In this document: one piece after another, positions 1-5,448 of the stretch
Layout: each line of letters opens with the position of its first letter
Numbering within the stretch: the first letter of the stretch is position 1
DNA from: Pseudomonas sp.
GTDB lineage: Bacteria > Pseudomonadota > Gammaproteobacteria > Pseudomonadales > Pseudomonadaceae
Assembly: GCA_003523465.1 (NCBI GenBank)
Contig: DQAA01000509.1
Span: forward strand, 166 to 6,164
DNA length: 5,999 nt
Direction of reading: 5' to 3'
Notes under the pieces: generated by a model
Told to the model about the DNA's origin: nothing
The model's input: only the letters and a program-made list of their open reading frames with translations
The model's database searches: none
Translations under genes and position numbers: made by a program

Positions 1-1153
1 CGAGCAGGGCCAGCTGGCGCTCGTCCCAGCCCCATTCATGGGCCAGGCGTTCGAGCAGTTCGCTCTGCCAGTTGGGTTTCTGCCGGGCCAGCTGGCTGAT
101 CTTGCGGTTGACCTTGAGGTACAGGCTGCGTCGCACCAGCTCCAGGCGCTGGGTTTCGTTGCGCCGTTGCAGGTATTGCTCGATGCGCCGGTAGACCATC
201 ATGTACGGGTCCAGCTCGTCGATATCGAGCACATTGGCGAACACCGCCTGCTTGAAGTGCAGGCTCAGGCAGCGCACCTCCGGATGCTCGCTGGCGTACA
301 CCTCGGTCAGCAGCAGCTTGAGCACGGACTTGTAGGGTGACTCGATGCCCTTGAACAGTTGCCAGAGCCCGGCGCCGACGAACTCGCCGGGCGGGATGTG
401 CGCCAGGTTGCCGAGATCCAGCACCTCTTCACCGCGCACGAAGCGCTTGGACAACAGGGTCTCGGTGTACTGCGCGTAGTTGCTTTCTTCATAGACCGGG
501 ACCAGCCACCACAACGGCGTGCGTCCGGCCAGCCAGATCGCGGTGCGGTAGAACTCGTCCAGCAGCAGGTAATGCTGGGTCGTGCCGCAGTCGTCGGAAC
601 TCAGGCGGCTGTCGCGCTCGCCGCGCACGAACTGCCCCGGCTCGATCAGGAAGAAATGCGCCTCGGCGCCCTGGCTGGCGGCCCAGGCCTCCAGCAACTG
701 GCACTTCTTGCGCAGCTCGGCCACCGCAGCGTCACCAAGATCGGCGGCGTGGCAGACCCAGATGTCCATGTCGCTCTGTTCCGCCTGGGCCAGGGTGCCC
801 AGGCTGCCCATCAGGAACAGGCCATGAACCGGCTGCACCTGCTCGCCGCGCCTGGCTTTATAGGAGAACGAACGGGTCAGGCGCTGGGCCTCGGCGAGGG
901 TCAGCGGGGTCGGCTCGTAGGCGGAGACACCCGCCGGGGTGGTACCCGAGACATAGCCGGGCAGCAGCGGATGATTGACGTGGAAAAACAGCGGCAGCAG
1001 GGTCAGGACCTGTTGCTGACGGCTGGACAGCCCTTCCATCGCGCGCGCCAGGCGGCCCTGGTTGAGATCCAGAAAGCGCTTGCGCAGTTGACTGAGGACC
1101 TTGCGGTCGATGCCCTGGTCGAGATCAGGGCGGATTTCGTGAGGAAGATTCAT
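1..1153 (-). CDS. cyaA: class I adenylate cyclase CyaA, N-terminal part (cut by window edge)
   Basis: This encodes the catalytic N-terminal part of a class I (enterobacterial-type) adenylate cyclase, which makes 3',5'-cAMP from ATP in the cytoplasm; in Pseudomonas the cAMP acts through the CRP homologue Vfr. Reading begins at ATG 1153-1151 (MNLPHEIRPDLDQGIDRK) and stays open for 384 codons to the left edge. The family is roughly 900-950 residues long, so the regulatory C-terminal half lies outside. The nucleotidyltransferase signature is visible: Gly116-Ser117 in GLFLMGSLG, followed by the Asp128-x-Asp130 metal-binding pair in QSDMDIWV. Other family-typical stretches are HPLLPGYVSG (61-70) and AQRLTRSFSY (89-98). 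The Shine-Dalgarno before the ATG is weak, and the start was chosen because the N-terminus agrees with Pseudomonas CyaA as I recall it. A terminator-like hairpin lies upstream, so the gene probably has its own promoter in 1154-1285. No frameshift was seen. Confidence 0.95.
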   Translation of the reverse strand, partial: MNLPHEIRPDLDQGIDRKVLSQLRKRFLDLNQGRLARAMEGLSSRQQQVLTLLPLFFHVNHPLLPGYVSGTTPAGVSAYEPTPLTLAEAQRLTRSFSYKARRGEQVQPVHGLFLMGSLGTLAQAEQSDMDIWVCHAADLGDAAVAELRKKCQLLEAWAASQGAEAHFFLIEPGQFVRGERDSRLSSDDCGTTQHYLLLDEFYRTAIWLAGRTPLWWLVPVYEESNYAQYTETLLSKRFVRGEEVLDLGNLAHIPPGEFVGAGLWQLFKGIESPYKSVLKLLLTEVYASEHPEVRCLSLHFKQAVFANVLDIDELDPYMMVYRRIEQYLQRRNETQRLELVRRSLYLKVNRKISQLARQKPNWQSELLERLAHEWGWDERQLALL

Positions 1154-1285
1154 CGCAAGCTCAAGCCGGCCGTCATGAAGGCAGGGGCGAGTTTAGCCCC
1201 ACTCGGCGCCAAGCGATAAGCGCTATTTGATTTTTGACGTCAGTTTTCCAGCGCCGCCCGTCGGCAGCACTGAGTCAGGCAGGAC

Positions 1286-1311
1286 AAGCCCGCAGCAAAG
1301 GCCGCGGGCTT
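1286..1311 (-). terminator. hairpin after the 81-aa gene, likely intrinsic terminator
   Basis: AAGCCCGC at 1286-1293 pairs perfectly with GCGGGCTT at 1304-1311. A mismatch and two more G-C pairs follow inside, closing on an AAAG loop at 1297-1300. The stem begins 17 bases past the stop of the 81-aa minus-strand gene and lies upstream of cyaA. GCCCGC-AA-GCGGGC stems of this kind are common Pseudomonas terminators. On the minus strand the stem is followed only by TTGTCC, so the U-tract is poor and termination may be partial. Confidence 0.55.
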
Positions 1312-1328
1312 ACGGGAAGGAAGAGATA

Positions 1329-1574
1329 TCAGGCAGGTTCGGCGACGTTCAGAATGGTCAGCAATTGCTGGGCAGCTTCGGCGGCGTCATGCCCGAGCTG
1401 CGTCAGGTAGCCGCCATCGGGCTGGTCGATCAGTTTCTTTTCATAAAGGCGTTTCGCCGCGGCAATGGTCTGCGGTGCGGCGGTGGCATGGACTTTGAGT
1501 CCTTCCTGAGTGCTGTCCAGGTTGAACAGCGCAAGAATTTCCAGTTCGGCAACCAACTCGGGGGTGAACGACAT
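1329..1574 (-). CDS. small conserved protein of unknown function, TIGR02647-like (81 aa)
   Basis: This encodes an 81-residue soluble protein beginning MSFTPELVAELEILALFNLD. I recognise it as resembling TIGR02647, a gammaproteobacterial family of unknown function whose members have sometimes been labelled putative DNA-binding proteins. The middle (AAPQTIAAAKRLYEKKLID) followed by GGYLTQLGHDAAEAAQQLL could form a small winged-helix-like fold, but that is inference; no catalytic or metal-binding motif is visible. There is no signal peptide and no membrane segment. The start at 1574 is preferred over an upstream in-frame ATG at 1628 because GGAG lies five bases before it and the longer version would add a non-family-like leader (MTRRPQRCHPP). 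It ends in TGA and is followed by a hairpin. It lies 83 bp downstream of the 94-aa gene on the same strand and could be co-transcribed with it. Confidence 0.85.
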   Translation of the reverse strand: MSFTPELVAELEILALFNLDSTQEGLKVHATAAPQTIAAAKRLYEKKLIDQPDGGYLTQLGHDAAEAAQQLLTILNVAEPA

Positions 1575-1579
1575 AGATA

Positions 1580-1583
1580 CTCC
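1580..1583 (-). promoter_or_regulatory. Shine-Dalgarno deciding the start of the 81-aa gene
   Basis: On the minus strand GGAG sits five bases before ATG 1574. This favours the 81-residue reading over the 99-residue one starting at 1628. Confidence 0.6.
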
Positions 1584-1657
1584 GACTTCAAGAAAAGGAG
1601 GGTGGCACCTCTGTGGGCGCCTGGTCATGCAGTGTAGTCGCCTTGCCTTGATTTGCC

Positions 1658-1942
1658 TTATTCCTTCTCCGGCGGCAATTCGGGCAGGGCGCGCAACGCG
1701 GTTTCATACCATTCGGTGTCGAAGGCGCGGTCTTCGTCGAGCATGGCATCGATCTCGATTGCCAGGACGTGGGCCATCAGGTTGAGGATGTCTTCGCGCT
1801 CGTAGCCCACCAGGGTCAGCTTGTTGAAGGCTGCCTTGGCCGCTGGCGGCTCGCCGCTTTCGATCTGGTTTTCGATGGCCTGGGTCAGGGTCGACTCGGC
1901 GAAGGCTTCTTCGTCGTCGCGGTCGATATCGTGGTCGCTCAT
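1658..1942 (-). CDS. small acidic conserved protein of unknown function (94 aa)
   Basis: This encodes a 94-residue, strongly acidic, cytoplasmic-looking protein starting MSDHDIDRDDEEAFAESTLTQ and ending PELPPEKE. I cannot assign a function. The first 20 residues are rich in Asp and Glu and probably disordered. The rest reads as amphipathic helices: TQAIENQIESGEPPAAKAAF, then LTLVGYEREDILNLMAHVLAIEIDAMLDE, then a Trp/Tyr-containing segment TEWYETALRALP. The pattern (helix, E-PPAA, L-x-x-x-GYxRxxI, then a long helix) faintly recalls small DUF1841- or SEC-C-associated helical proteins, but I would not annotate on that basis. The start at 1942 is supported by a strong AAAGGAG six bases upstream; the longer reading from 1978 would place that site inside the gene. 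It is divergent from the GST gene and lies upstream of the 81-aa gene on the same strand. Confidence 0.8.
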   Translation of the reverse strand: MSDHDIDRDDEEAFAESTLTQAIENQIESGEPPAAKAAFNKLTLVGYEREDILNLMAHVLAIEIDAMLDEDRAFDTEWYETALRALPELPPEKE

Positions 1943-1948
1943 GGCGCA

Positions 1949-1955
1949 CTCCTTT
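1949..1955 (-). promoter_or_regulatory. strong Shine-Dalgarno (AAAGGAG) of the 94-aa gene
   Basis: The minus strand reads AAAGGAG, six bases before ATG 1942. It fixes that start against the in-frame ATG at 1978. Confidence 0.75.
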
Positions 1956-2021
1956 GGACAAGGCAGCCAGTGTGCCACGGCCTTGCCGCCAATGCCGGGC
2001 TATCTGTCGCCTGCATGATGC

Positions 2022-2050
2022 TGGTCAGTCCCTGGCATTGCGGCTATAAA
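2022..2050 (+). promoter_or_regulatory. candidate sigma-70 promoter of the GST gene
   Basis: TGGTCA (2022-2027, four of six to TTGACA) is separated by 17 bases from TATAAA (2045-2050, five of six to TATAAT). Transcription would start near 2057, about 33 bases before the GST start codon. It is the best-spaced such pair I found in the 147-bp divergent gap between the 94-aa gene and the GST gene. No comparable minus-strand pair was found there. Confidence 0.45.
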
Positions 2051-2075
2051 CAGCCCGGCCAACCCCTTTCGGCCT

Positions 2076-2080
2076 GGAGG
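2076..2080 (+). promoter_or_regulatory. Shine-Dalgarno (GGAGG) deciding the GST start
   Basis: GGAGG lies nine bases before ATG 2090. It supports this start over in-frame upstream codons in the open frame that runs back into the antisense of the 94-aa gene. Confidence 0.65.
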
Positions 2081-2089
2081 CTGTTCCAC

Positions 2090-2758
2090 ATGCTCAAGCT
2101 TCATGGATTCGCGGTCAGCAACTACTACAACATGGTCAAACTGGCGCTGCTGGAAAAAGGCCTGGCGTTCGAGGAAGTGCTGTTTTTCGGCGGCCAGGTT
2201 CCGGATTCGCTGAAGATCAGCCCGCGGGGCAAGGTGCCGGTGCTGGAAACCGAGCACGGCTTCCTCAGCGAGACCGACATCATCCTCGACTACATCGAGC
2301 AGACCCAAGGCGGCAAGCCGCTGCTGCCGGCCGACCCGTTCGCCCGGGCCAAGGTGTGGGAGCTGGTCAAGGAAATCGAGCTGTATATCGAGCTGACCGC
2401 ACGGGTGTTCTACCCGCAGTCGTTCTTTGGCGCGGAAGTGCCGGAACAGCTCAAGGCCAAGGCCTGGCCGGAGTTGCTGGCAGGTCTGGCGACCCTCAAG
2501 CGCAATGGGGTGTTCGCCCCTTACGTGGCAGGCGAGAGCTTCACCGTGGCGGATCTGTACTTCTTCTTCAGCGTCGACCTGGCCCGGGCCGTGGGCAAGA
2601 AGGTGCATGGCGTGGACGTGCTGGAAGACTTCCCGCAGGCCGTGGCGCTGCTGGAACTGATCGGGCAGAACCCGCATGTGGTGGCGATCAATGAGGCGAA
2701 GGCGGCGCAGTTCCCGACCTTCCTGGAGAAGGTGGTGAAGGCGCGCAGTCAGCAATAA
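2090..2758 (+). CDS. glutathione S-transferase family protein (222 aa)
   Basis: This encodes a cytosolic glutathione S-transferase-family protein, expected to conjugate or reduce substrates with glutathione; the substrate cannot be told from sequence. The N-terminal thioredoxin-like domain spans about residues 1-75: MLKLHGFAVSNYYNMVKLAL, then GKVPVL with the cis-proline Pro50, then the glutathione gamma-glutamyl site LSETDIILDYIE (Glu61-Thr62, where many GSTs have Glu-Ser). The all-helical C-terminal domain follows, with the N-capping box FTVAD (Thr152 to Asp155) that is conserved in GSTs. No cysteine is present at the usual active-site position; Ser10, Tyr12 or Tyr13 are the possible catalytic residues. 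The start at 2090 has GGAGG nine bases upstream and begins exactly at the domain, so the longer open frame reaching back to 1769 is not coding. The 222-residue length is normal. The gene converges on argH across a palindromic repeat. Confidence 0.92.
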   Translation: MLKLHGFAVSNYYNMVKLALLEKGLAFEEVLFFGGQVPDSLKISPRGKVPVLETEHGFLSETDIILDYIEQTQGGKPLLPADPFARAKVWELVKEIELYIELTARVFYPQSFFGAEVPEQLKAKAWPELLAGLATLKRNGVFAPYVAGESFTVADLYFFFSVDLARAVGKKVHGVDVLEDFPQAVALLELIGQNPHVVAINEAKAAQFPTFLEKVVKARSQQ

Positions 2759-2778
2759 GGAAGATAGGAGGGGCGGCT

Positions 2779-2874
2779 TGACGCGGACCCTGTGGGAGCT
2801 GGCTTGCCAGCGATAGCTATGGTGAATTCACTACAGCAATCGCTGGCAAGCCAGCTCCCACAAGGTCCGCGTCA
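2779..2874. repeat. REPIN-type palindrome (inverted REP doublet), probable bidirectional terminator
   Basis: Two inverted copies of a Pseudomonas REP-type core, GTGGGAGCTGGCTTGCCAG (2792-2810) and its complement (2843-2861), are embedded in a 96-bp palindrome centred at 2826.5. By hand count 44 of 48 base pairs match; the mismatches are 2790/2863, 2815/2838, 2819/2834 and 2821/2832. The outer arms pair 36 bases with one mismatch. The centre is the perfect palindrome GTGAATTCAC (2822-2831). With one bulged T the stem extends to 2775-2877. It fills most of the 127-bp gap between the convergent GST and argH genes. REP doublets in such gaps are mobilised in trans by RAYT transposases and often end transcription. 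The plus-strand T-run after the stem is short (TTT, 2878-2880), so intrinsic termination is inferred, not shown. Confidence 0.9.
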
Positions 2875-2885
2875 GCCTTTAGACC

Positions 2886-4280
2886 TTAGCGGCTGGCCAG
2901 CAGGGCCTTGCCGCGGGCGACCGCAGCGCGTACTTGCGCCGGAGCGGTACCGCCGATGTGGTTACGCGCGTTGACCGAACCTTCCAGGGTCAGTACGGCG
3001 AACACGTCCTGCTCGATCTGGTCGCTGAACTGACGCAGTTCTTCCAGGCTCATCTCGGCAAGGTCCTTGCCGCTGTCCACACCGTACTTCACGGCATGGC
3101 CGACGATCTCGTGGCAATCACGGAACGGCAGGCCACGGCGCACCAGGTAATCCGCCAGGTCGGTGGCGGTGGAGAAACCACGCAGGGCCGCTTCGCGCAT
3201 GATCGCGTGACGTGGCTTGATCGCCGGGATCATGTCGGCGAAGGCGCGCAGCGAGTCGCGCAGGGTGTCGGCGGCGTCGAACAGCGGCTCCTTGTCTTCC
3301 TGGTTGTCCTTGTTGTAGGCCAGCGGCTGGCCTTTCATCAGGGTCAGCAGGCCGGTCAGGGCGCCGAACACACGGCCGGTCTTGCCGCGTACCAGTTCAG
3401 GCACGTCGGGGTTTTTCTTCTGCGGCATGATCGAGCTGCCGGTGCAGAACCGGTCAGGCAGATCGATGAACTGGAACTGCGCGCTGGTCCACAGCACCAG
3501 CTCTTCGGAGAAGCGCGACAGGTGCATCATCGCGACGCTGGCGGCAGCGCAGAATTCGATGGCGAAGTCACGGTCCGAAACGCCGTCCAGCGAGTTGCCG
3601 GCCACGGCTTCGAAGCCCAGCAGCTGGCAGGTCAGCTCGCGGTTGATCGGGTAGGTGGTGCCGGCCAGGGCGGCGCTGCCCAGGGGCATGCGGTTGGCGC
3701 GCTTGCGACAGTCGACCAGGCGCTCGTAGTCACGGCTGAGCATTTCGAACCAGGCCAGCAGGTGGTGGCCGAAGGTCACGGGCTGGGCGGTCTGCAAGTG
3801 GGTGAAGCCCGGCATGACGGTTTCCGCCTCGCGCTCGGCCTGCTCCAGCAGGCCCTGCTGCAGACGGGTGATTTCGCCGAGGATCAGGTCGATCTCGTCG
3901 CGCAGCCACAGGCGGATATCGGTGGCGACCTGGTCGTTGCGGCTACGGCCGGTGTGCAGCTTCTTGCCAGTGATGCCGATGCGGTCGGTCAGGCGCGCTT
4001 CGATGTTCATGTGCACGTCTTCGAGGTCGATGCGCCAGTCGAAGTTGCCCGCCTCGATTTCGCCCTGGATGGTCTTCAGGCCATCGATGATGCTGTCGCG
4101 CTCGGCGTCGGTGAGCACGCCGACCTTCGCCAGCATGGTGGCGTGGGCGATCGAACCCATGATGTCGTGGCGGTACAGGCGCTGGTCGAAGGTGACGGAG
4201 GCGGTGAAGCGGGCGACGAAGGCGTCGACGGGCTCACTGAAGCGGCCGCCCCAGGACTGGTTGGTCTTGTCAGTGCTCAT
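2886..4280 (-). CDS. argH: argininosuccinate lyase
   Basis: ArgH splits argininosuccinate into arginine and fumarate, the last step of arginine biosynthesis; it is a cytosolic homotetramer of the fumarase/aspartase superfamily. The 464-residue product has the usual length. Visible landmarks are the N-terminal WGGRF (10-14), [13 protein letters not shown] (109-121, substrate binding), the catalytic histidine in [10 protein letters not shown] (His161), and the superfamily signature [12 protein letters not shown] (281-292) carrying the catalytic serine in a mobile loop. All three conserved superfamily regions are intact. The start [14 protein letters not shown] at 4280 matches Pseudomonas ArgH; the open frame reaches upstream to 4544, but that extension is spacer. 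The Shine-Dalgarno is weak. The gene is divergent from algR and convergent with the GST gene. A candidate extended -10 promoter lies about 40 bases upstream. Confidence 0.97.
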   Translation of the reverse strand: MSTDKTNQSWGGRFSEPVDAFVARFTASVTFDQRLYRHDIMGSIAHATMLAKVGVLTDAERDSIIDGLKTIQGEIEAGNFDWRIDLEDVHMNIEARLTDRIGITGKKLHTGRSRNDQVATDIRLWLRDEIDLILGEITRLQQGLLEQAEREAETVMPGFTHLQTAQPVTFGHHLLAWFEMLSRDYERLVDCRKRANRMPLGSAALAGTTYPINRELTCQLLGFEAVAGNSLDGVSDRDFAIEFCAAASVAMMHLSRFSEELVLWTSAQFQFIDLPDRFCTGSSIMPQKKNPDVPELVRGKTGRVFGALTGLLTLMKGQPLAYNKDNQEDKEPLFDAADTLRDSLRAFADMIPAIKPRHAIMREAALRGFSTATDLADYLVRRGLPFRDCHEIVGHAVKYGVDSGKDLAEMSLEELRQFSDQIEQDVFAVLTLEGSVNARNHIGGTAPAQVRAAVARGKALLASR

Positions 4281-4322
4281 GGATTCGCTCGTTGAAGGCG
4301 TGAACGGGAAAAAAGTGTGCGG

Positions 4323-4331
4323 ATGATAGCA
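4323..4331 (-). promoter_or_regulatory. candidate extended -10 promoter of argH
   Basis: The minus strand reads TGCTATCAT, an extended -10 element (TGn followed by TATCAT, five of six to TATAAT). Transcription would start near 4316, giving a leader of about 36 bases. No good -35 hexamer lies 16-18 bases upstream, which is tolerated at extended -10 promoters. The same TGNTATCATCC string precedes hemC. Confidence 0.45.
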
Positions 4332-4477
4332 GGGTTGCCAGGCCCGACGGGGCTCGGCGGTCGGCACAAATGCGGGTTTATGTCGCGCTTGCAGGGGATA
4401 TTCACCGATTGAACGGCAGTGTTGCGGCAACCGTCTACAGTTGGACAGAGGATCGGCATTGTTTGCTGTCGACCAGT

Positions 4478-4504
4478 GAATCTTTAGCCATCGTGCGAGT
4501 CTGA
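4478..4504 (+). promoter_or_regulatory. possible AlgU (sigma-22) type promoter of algR
   Basis: GAATCT (4478-4483) is followed after 16 bases by TCTGA (4500-4504), against the AlgU/RpoE consensus GAACTT-N16/17-TCTGA. The -10 is exact; the -35 matches four of six and lacks the C of GAAC. Known biology makes it plausible, because algR has an AlgU-dependent promoter in P. aeruginosa. A weaker alternative is GAACGG-N17-TCTAC at 4411-4438. Either could be chance. Confidence 0.3.
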
Positions 4505-4554
4505 GCGAGGGTCGCCGTGACGGCCTGTCACCGTGAATATCCACGTAAGCCTTG

Positions 4555-4569
4555 TGCGAGACTCACGCA
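4555..4569. repeat. imperfect 15-bp palindrome in the algR leader
   Basis: TGCGAGACTCACGCA is symmetric about position 4562 with one mismatched pair (4559/4565). It ends 15 bases before the algR start codon and partly overlaps the likely ribosome-binding sequence AGGA (4569-4572). It could be an operator or a small mRNA hairpin. A related direct copy of its left part, GTGCGAG, lies at 4493-4499. Confidence 0.3.
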
Positions 4570-4584
4570 GGAATCCAGCGCAAT

Positions 4585-5331
4585 ATGAATGTCCTGATCG
4601 TTGATGACGAACCCCAAGCCCGCGAACGCCTGAGCCGCCTGCTCGGCGATCTGGAGGGCTATACCGTGCTGGAGCCCAGCGCCACCAACGGCGAAGAGGC
4701 ACTGGCGCTGATCGAAAGCCACAAACCCGACGTAGTCCTGCTCGACATCCGCATGCCCGGCATGGACGGCCTCCAGGTCGCCGCCCGCTTGTGCGAGCGT
4801 GAAGCACCGCCCGCCGTGGTGTTTTGCACCAGCGAAGACGAGTTCACCCTGGATGCGTTCAAGGACAGTGCCCTCGGTTATGTACTCAAGCCGGTGCAGG
4901 GTGAAGACCTGCACAGCGCCCTGCGCAAGGCCGAGCGTCCCAACCGTACGCAACTGGCGGCCCTGACCCGCCCCGCCGCGGAAAGCGGCAGCGGCCCGCG
5001 CAGCCATATCAGCGCGCGGACCCGCAAGGGCATCGAGCTGGTGCCTCTTAGCGAAGTCATCTATTTCATTGCCGACCACAAGTACGTGACCCTGCGCCAC
5101 GAGGGCGGCGAAGTCCTGCTCGACGAACCCCTCAAGGCCCTCGAGGACGAGTTCGGTGATCGTTTCGTGCGTATCCACCGCAATGCCCTGGTGGCCCGGG
5201 ATCGCATCGAGCGTCTGCAGCGTACGCCCCTCGGCCACTTTCAGTTGTTTCTCAAGGGTTTGAATGGCGATGCGCTGATCGTCAGCCGCCGGCACGTCGC
5301 CGGTGTACGCAAAATGATGCAGCAGCTTTAG
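4585..5331 (+). CDS. algR: LytTR-family response regulator AlgR
   Basis: AlgR is a cytoplasmic transcription factor that in P. aeruginosa controls alginate synthesis, twitching motility and other surface and virulence traits. The 248-residue product has exactly the length known for P. aeruginosa. The receiver domain (1-115) has the acidic pocket Asp7-Asp8, the phosphoacceptor Asp54 in VVLLDIRMPG, the switch Thr82/Ser83 (CTSEDEF) and Lys102 (YVLKPV). A Pro/Ala/Ser/Gly-rich linker (about 119-141) leads to a LytTR DNA-binding domain (about 142-244) with IYFIADHKYV, RFVRIHRNALV and VSRRHVAGVRK. The start at 4585 gives the canonical MNVLIVDDEP; an open extension to 4552 is not family-like. AGGA sits about 12 bases upstream. 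Its usual partner kinase gene algZ is not upstream here, so the cognate kinase is unknown from this window. hemC follows after 117 bp, as in other Pseudomonas. Confidence 0.96.
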   Translation: MNVLIVDDEPQARERLSRLLGDLEGYTVLEPSATNGEEALALIESHKPDVVLLDIRMPGMDGLQVAARLCEREAPPAVVFCTSEDEFTLDAFKDSALGYVLKPVQGEDLHSALRKAERPNRTQLAALTRPAAESGSGPRSHISARTRKGIELVPLSEVIYFIADHKYVTLRHEGGEVLLDEPLKALEDEFGDRFVRIHRNALVARDRIERLQRTPLGHFQLFLKGLNGDALIVSRRHVAGVRKMMQQL

Positions 5332-5409
5332 GGCGGGGATGGACGGGATCGTGGCCAGGGATGGTCTTTTCTTTCGATGACATGGATCTGCAAGAGGCTT
5401 TGATCTAGC

Positions 5410-5418
5410 TGTTATCAT
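5410..5418 (+). promoter_or_regulatory. candidate extended -10 promoter of hemC
   Basis: TGTTATCAT is an extended -10 element (TGn plus TATCAT). Transcription would start near 5425, about 24 bases before the hemC ATG. No convincing -35 hexamer is visible at 16-18 bases. With the 117-bp algR-hemC gap it suggests hemC can be transcribed independently of algR. I found no convincing terminator in the gap. Confidence 0.5.
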
Positions 5419-5448
5419 CCGGCGAATCTATCTCGTACGGATCGTTCC

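Larger units (their letters stand above)
4281..4584. other. 304-bp divergent spacer between argH and algR; no algZ gene
   Basis: I found no supportable gene here. A histidine kinase gene algZ/fimS occupies this position in P. aeruginosa, but 304 bp cannot hold its roughly 1 kb, and I recognise no kinase remnant in any frame. The spacer contains a probable argH promoter (TGCTATCAT, minus, 4323-4331) and two AlgU-like promoter candidates pointing toward algR (4411-4438 and 4478-4504). It also holds GTTGCGGCAAC (4421-4431), an inverted pair GTGAC-N5-GTCAC (4517-4531), and an imperfect palindrome just before algR (4555-4569). Confidence 0.75.

Noticed and set aside
359..1219. 286-codon plus-strand open frame over the cyaA region
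   Set aside because: It is the antisense shadow of cyaA. The minus-strand reading contains the catalytic GS...DMD motif and continuous homology.
1631..1636. TACACT as a -10 for a separate promoter of the 81-aa gene (minus strand)
   Set aside because: No -35 element is found at a suitable distance and the match is only four of six.
1769..2089. Possible N-terminal extension of the GST
   Set aside because: The GST fold starts directly at the ATG at 2090, which has a GGAGG site. The extension lies antisense to the 94-aa gene.
2934..4295. 453-codon open frame on the plus strand, antisense to argH
   Set aside because: Its product is low-complexity (rich in Val, Ala, Gly, Gln, His) with no recognisable domain, while the opposite strand encodes intact ArgH. 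Long antisense frames are expected opposite GC-rich genes with strong third-position bias.
4517..4531. CRP/Vfr-like site GTGA...TCAC upstream of algR
   Set aside because: The half-sites are separated by seven bases, not the six of TGTGA-N6-TCACA, and the outer T/A positions are absent. I keep it only as an unassigned inverted repeat.
4281..4544. Possible 88-residue N-terminal extension of ArgH
   Set aside because: The frame is open, but the added residues are not family-like and the conserved N-terminus begins at 4280. The region also holds the likely argH promoter.
4528..5418. 296-codon minus-strand open frame over algR
   Set aside because: It is an antisense shadow; the plus strand encodes full-length AlgR with all receiver and LytTR motifs.
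5332..5448. Intrinsic terminator between algR and hemC
   Set aside because: There is a TCTTTTCTTT stretch near 5365, but no convincing GC-rich stem precedes it.
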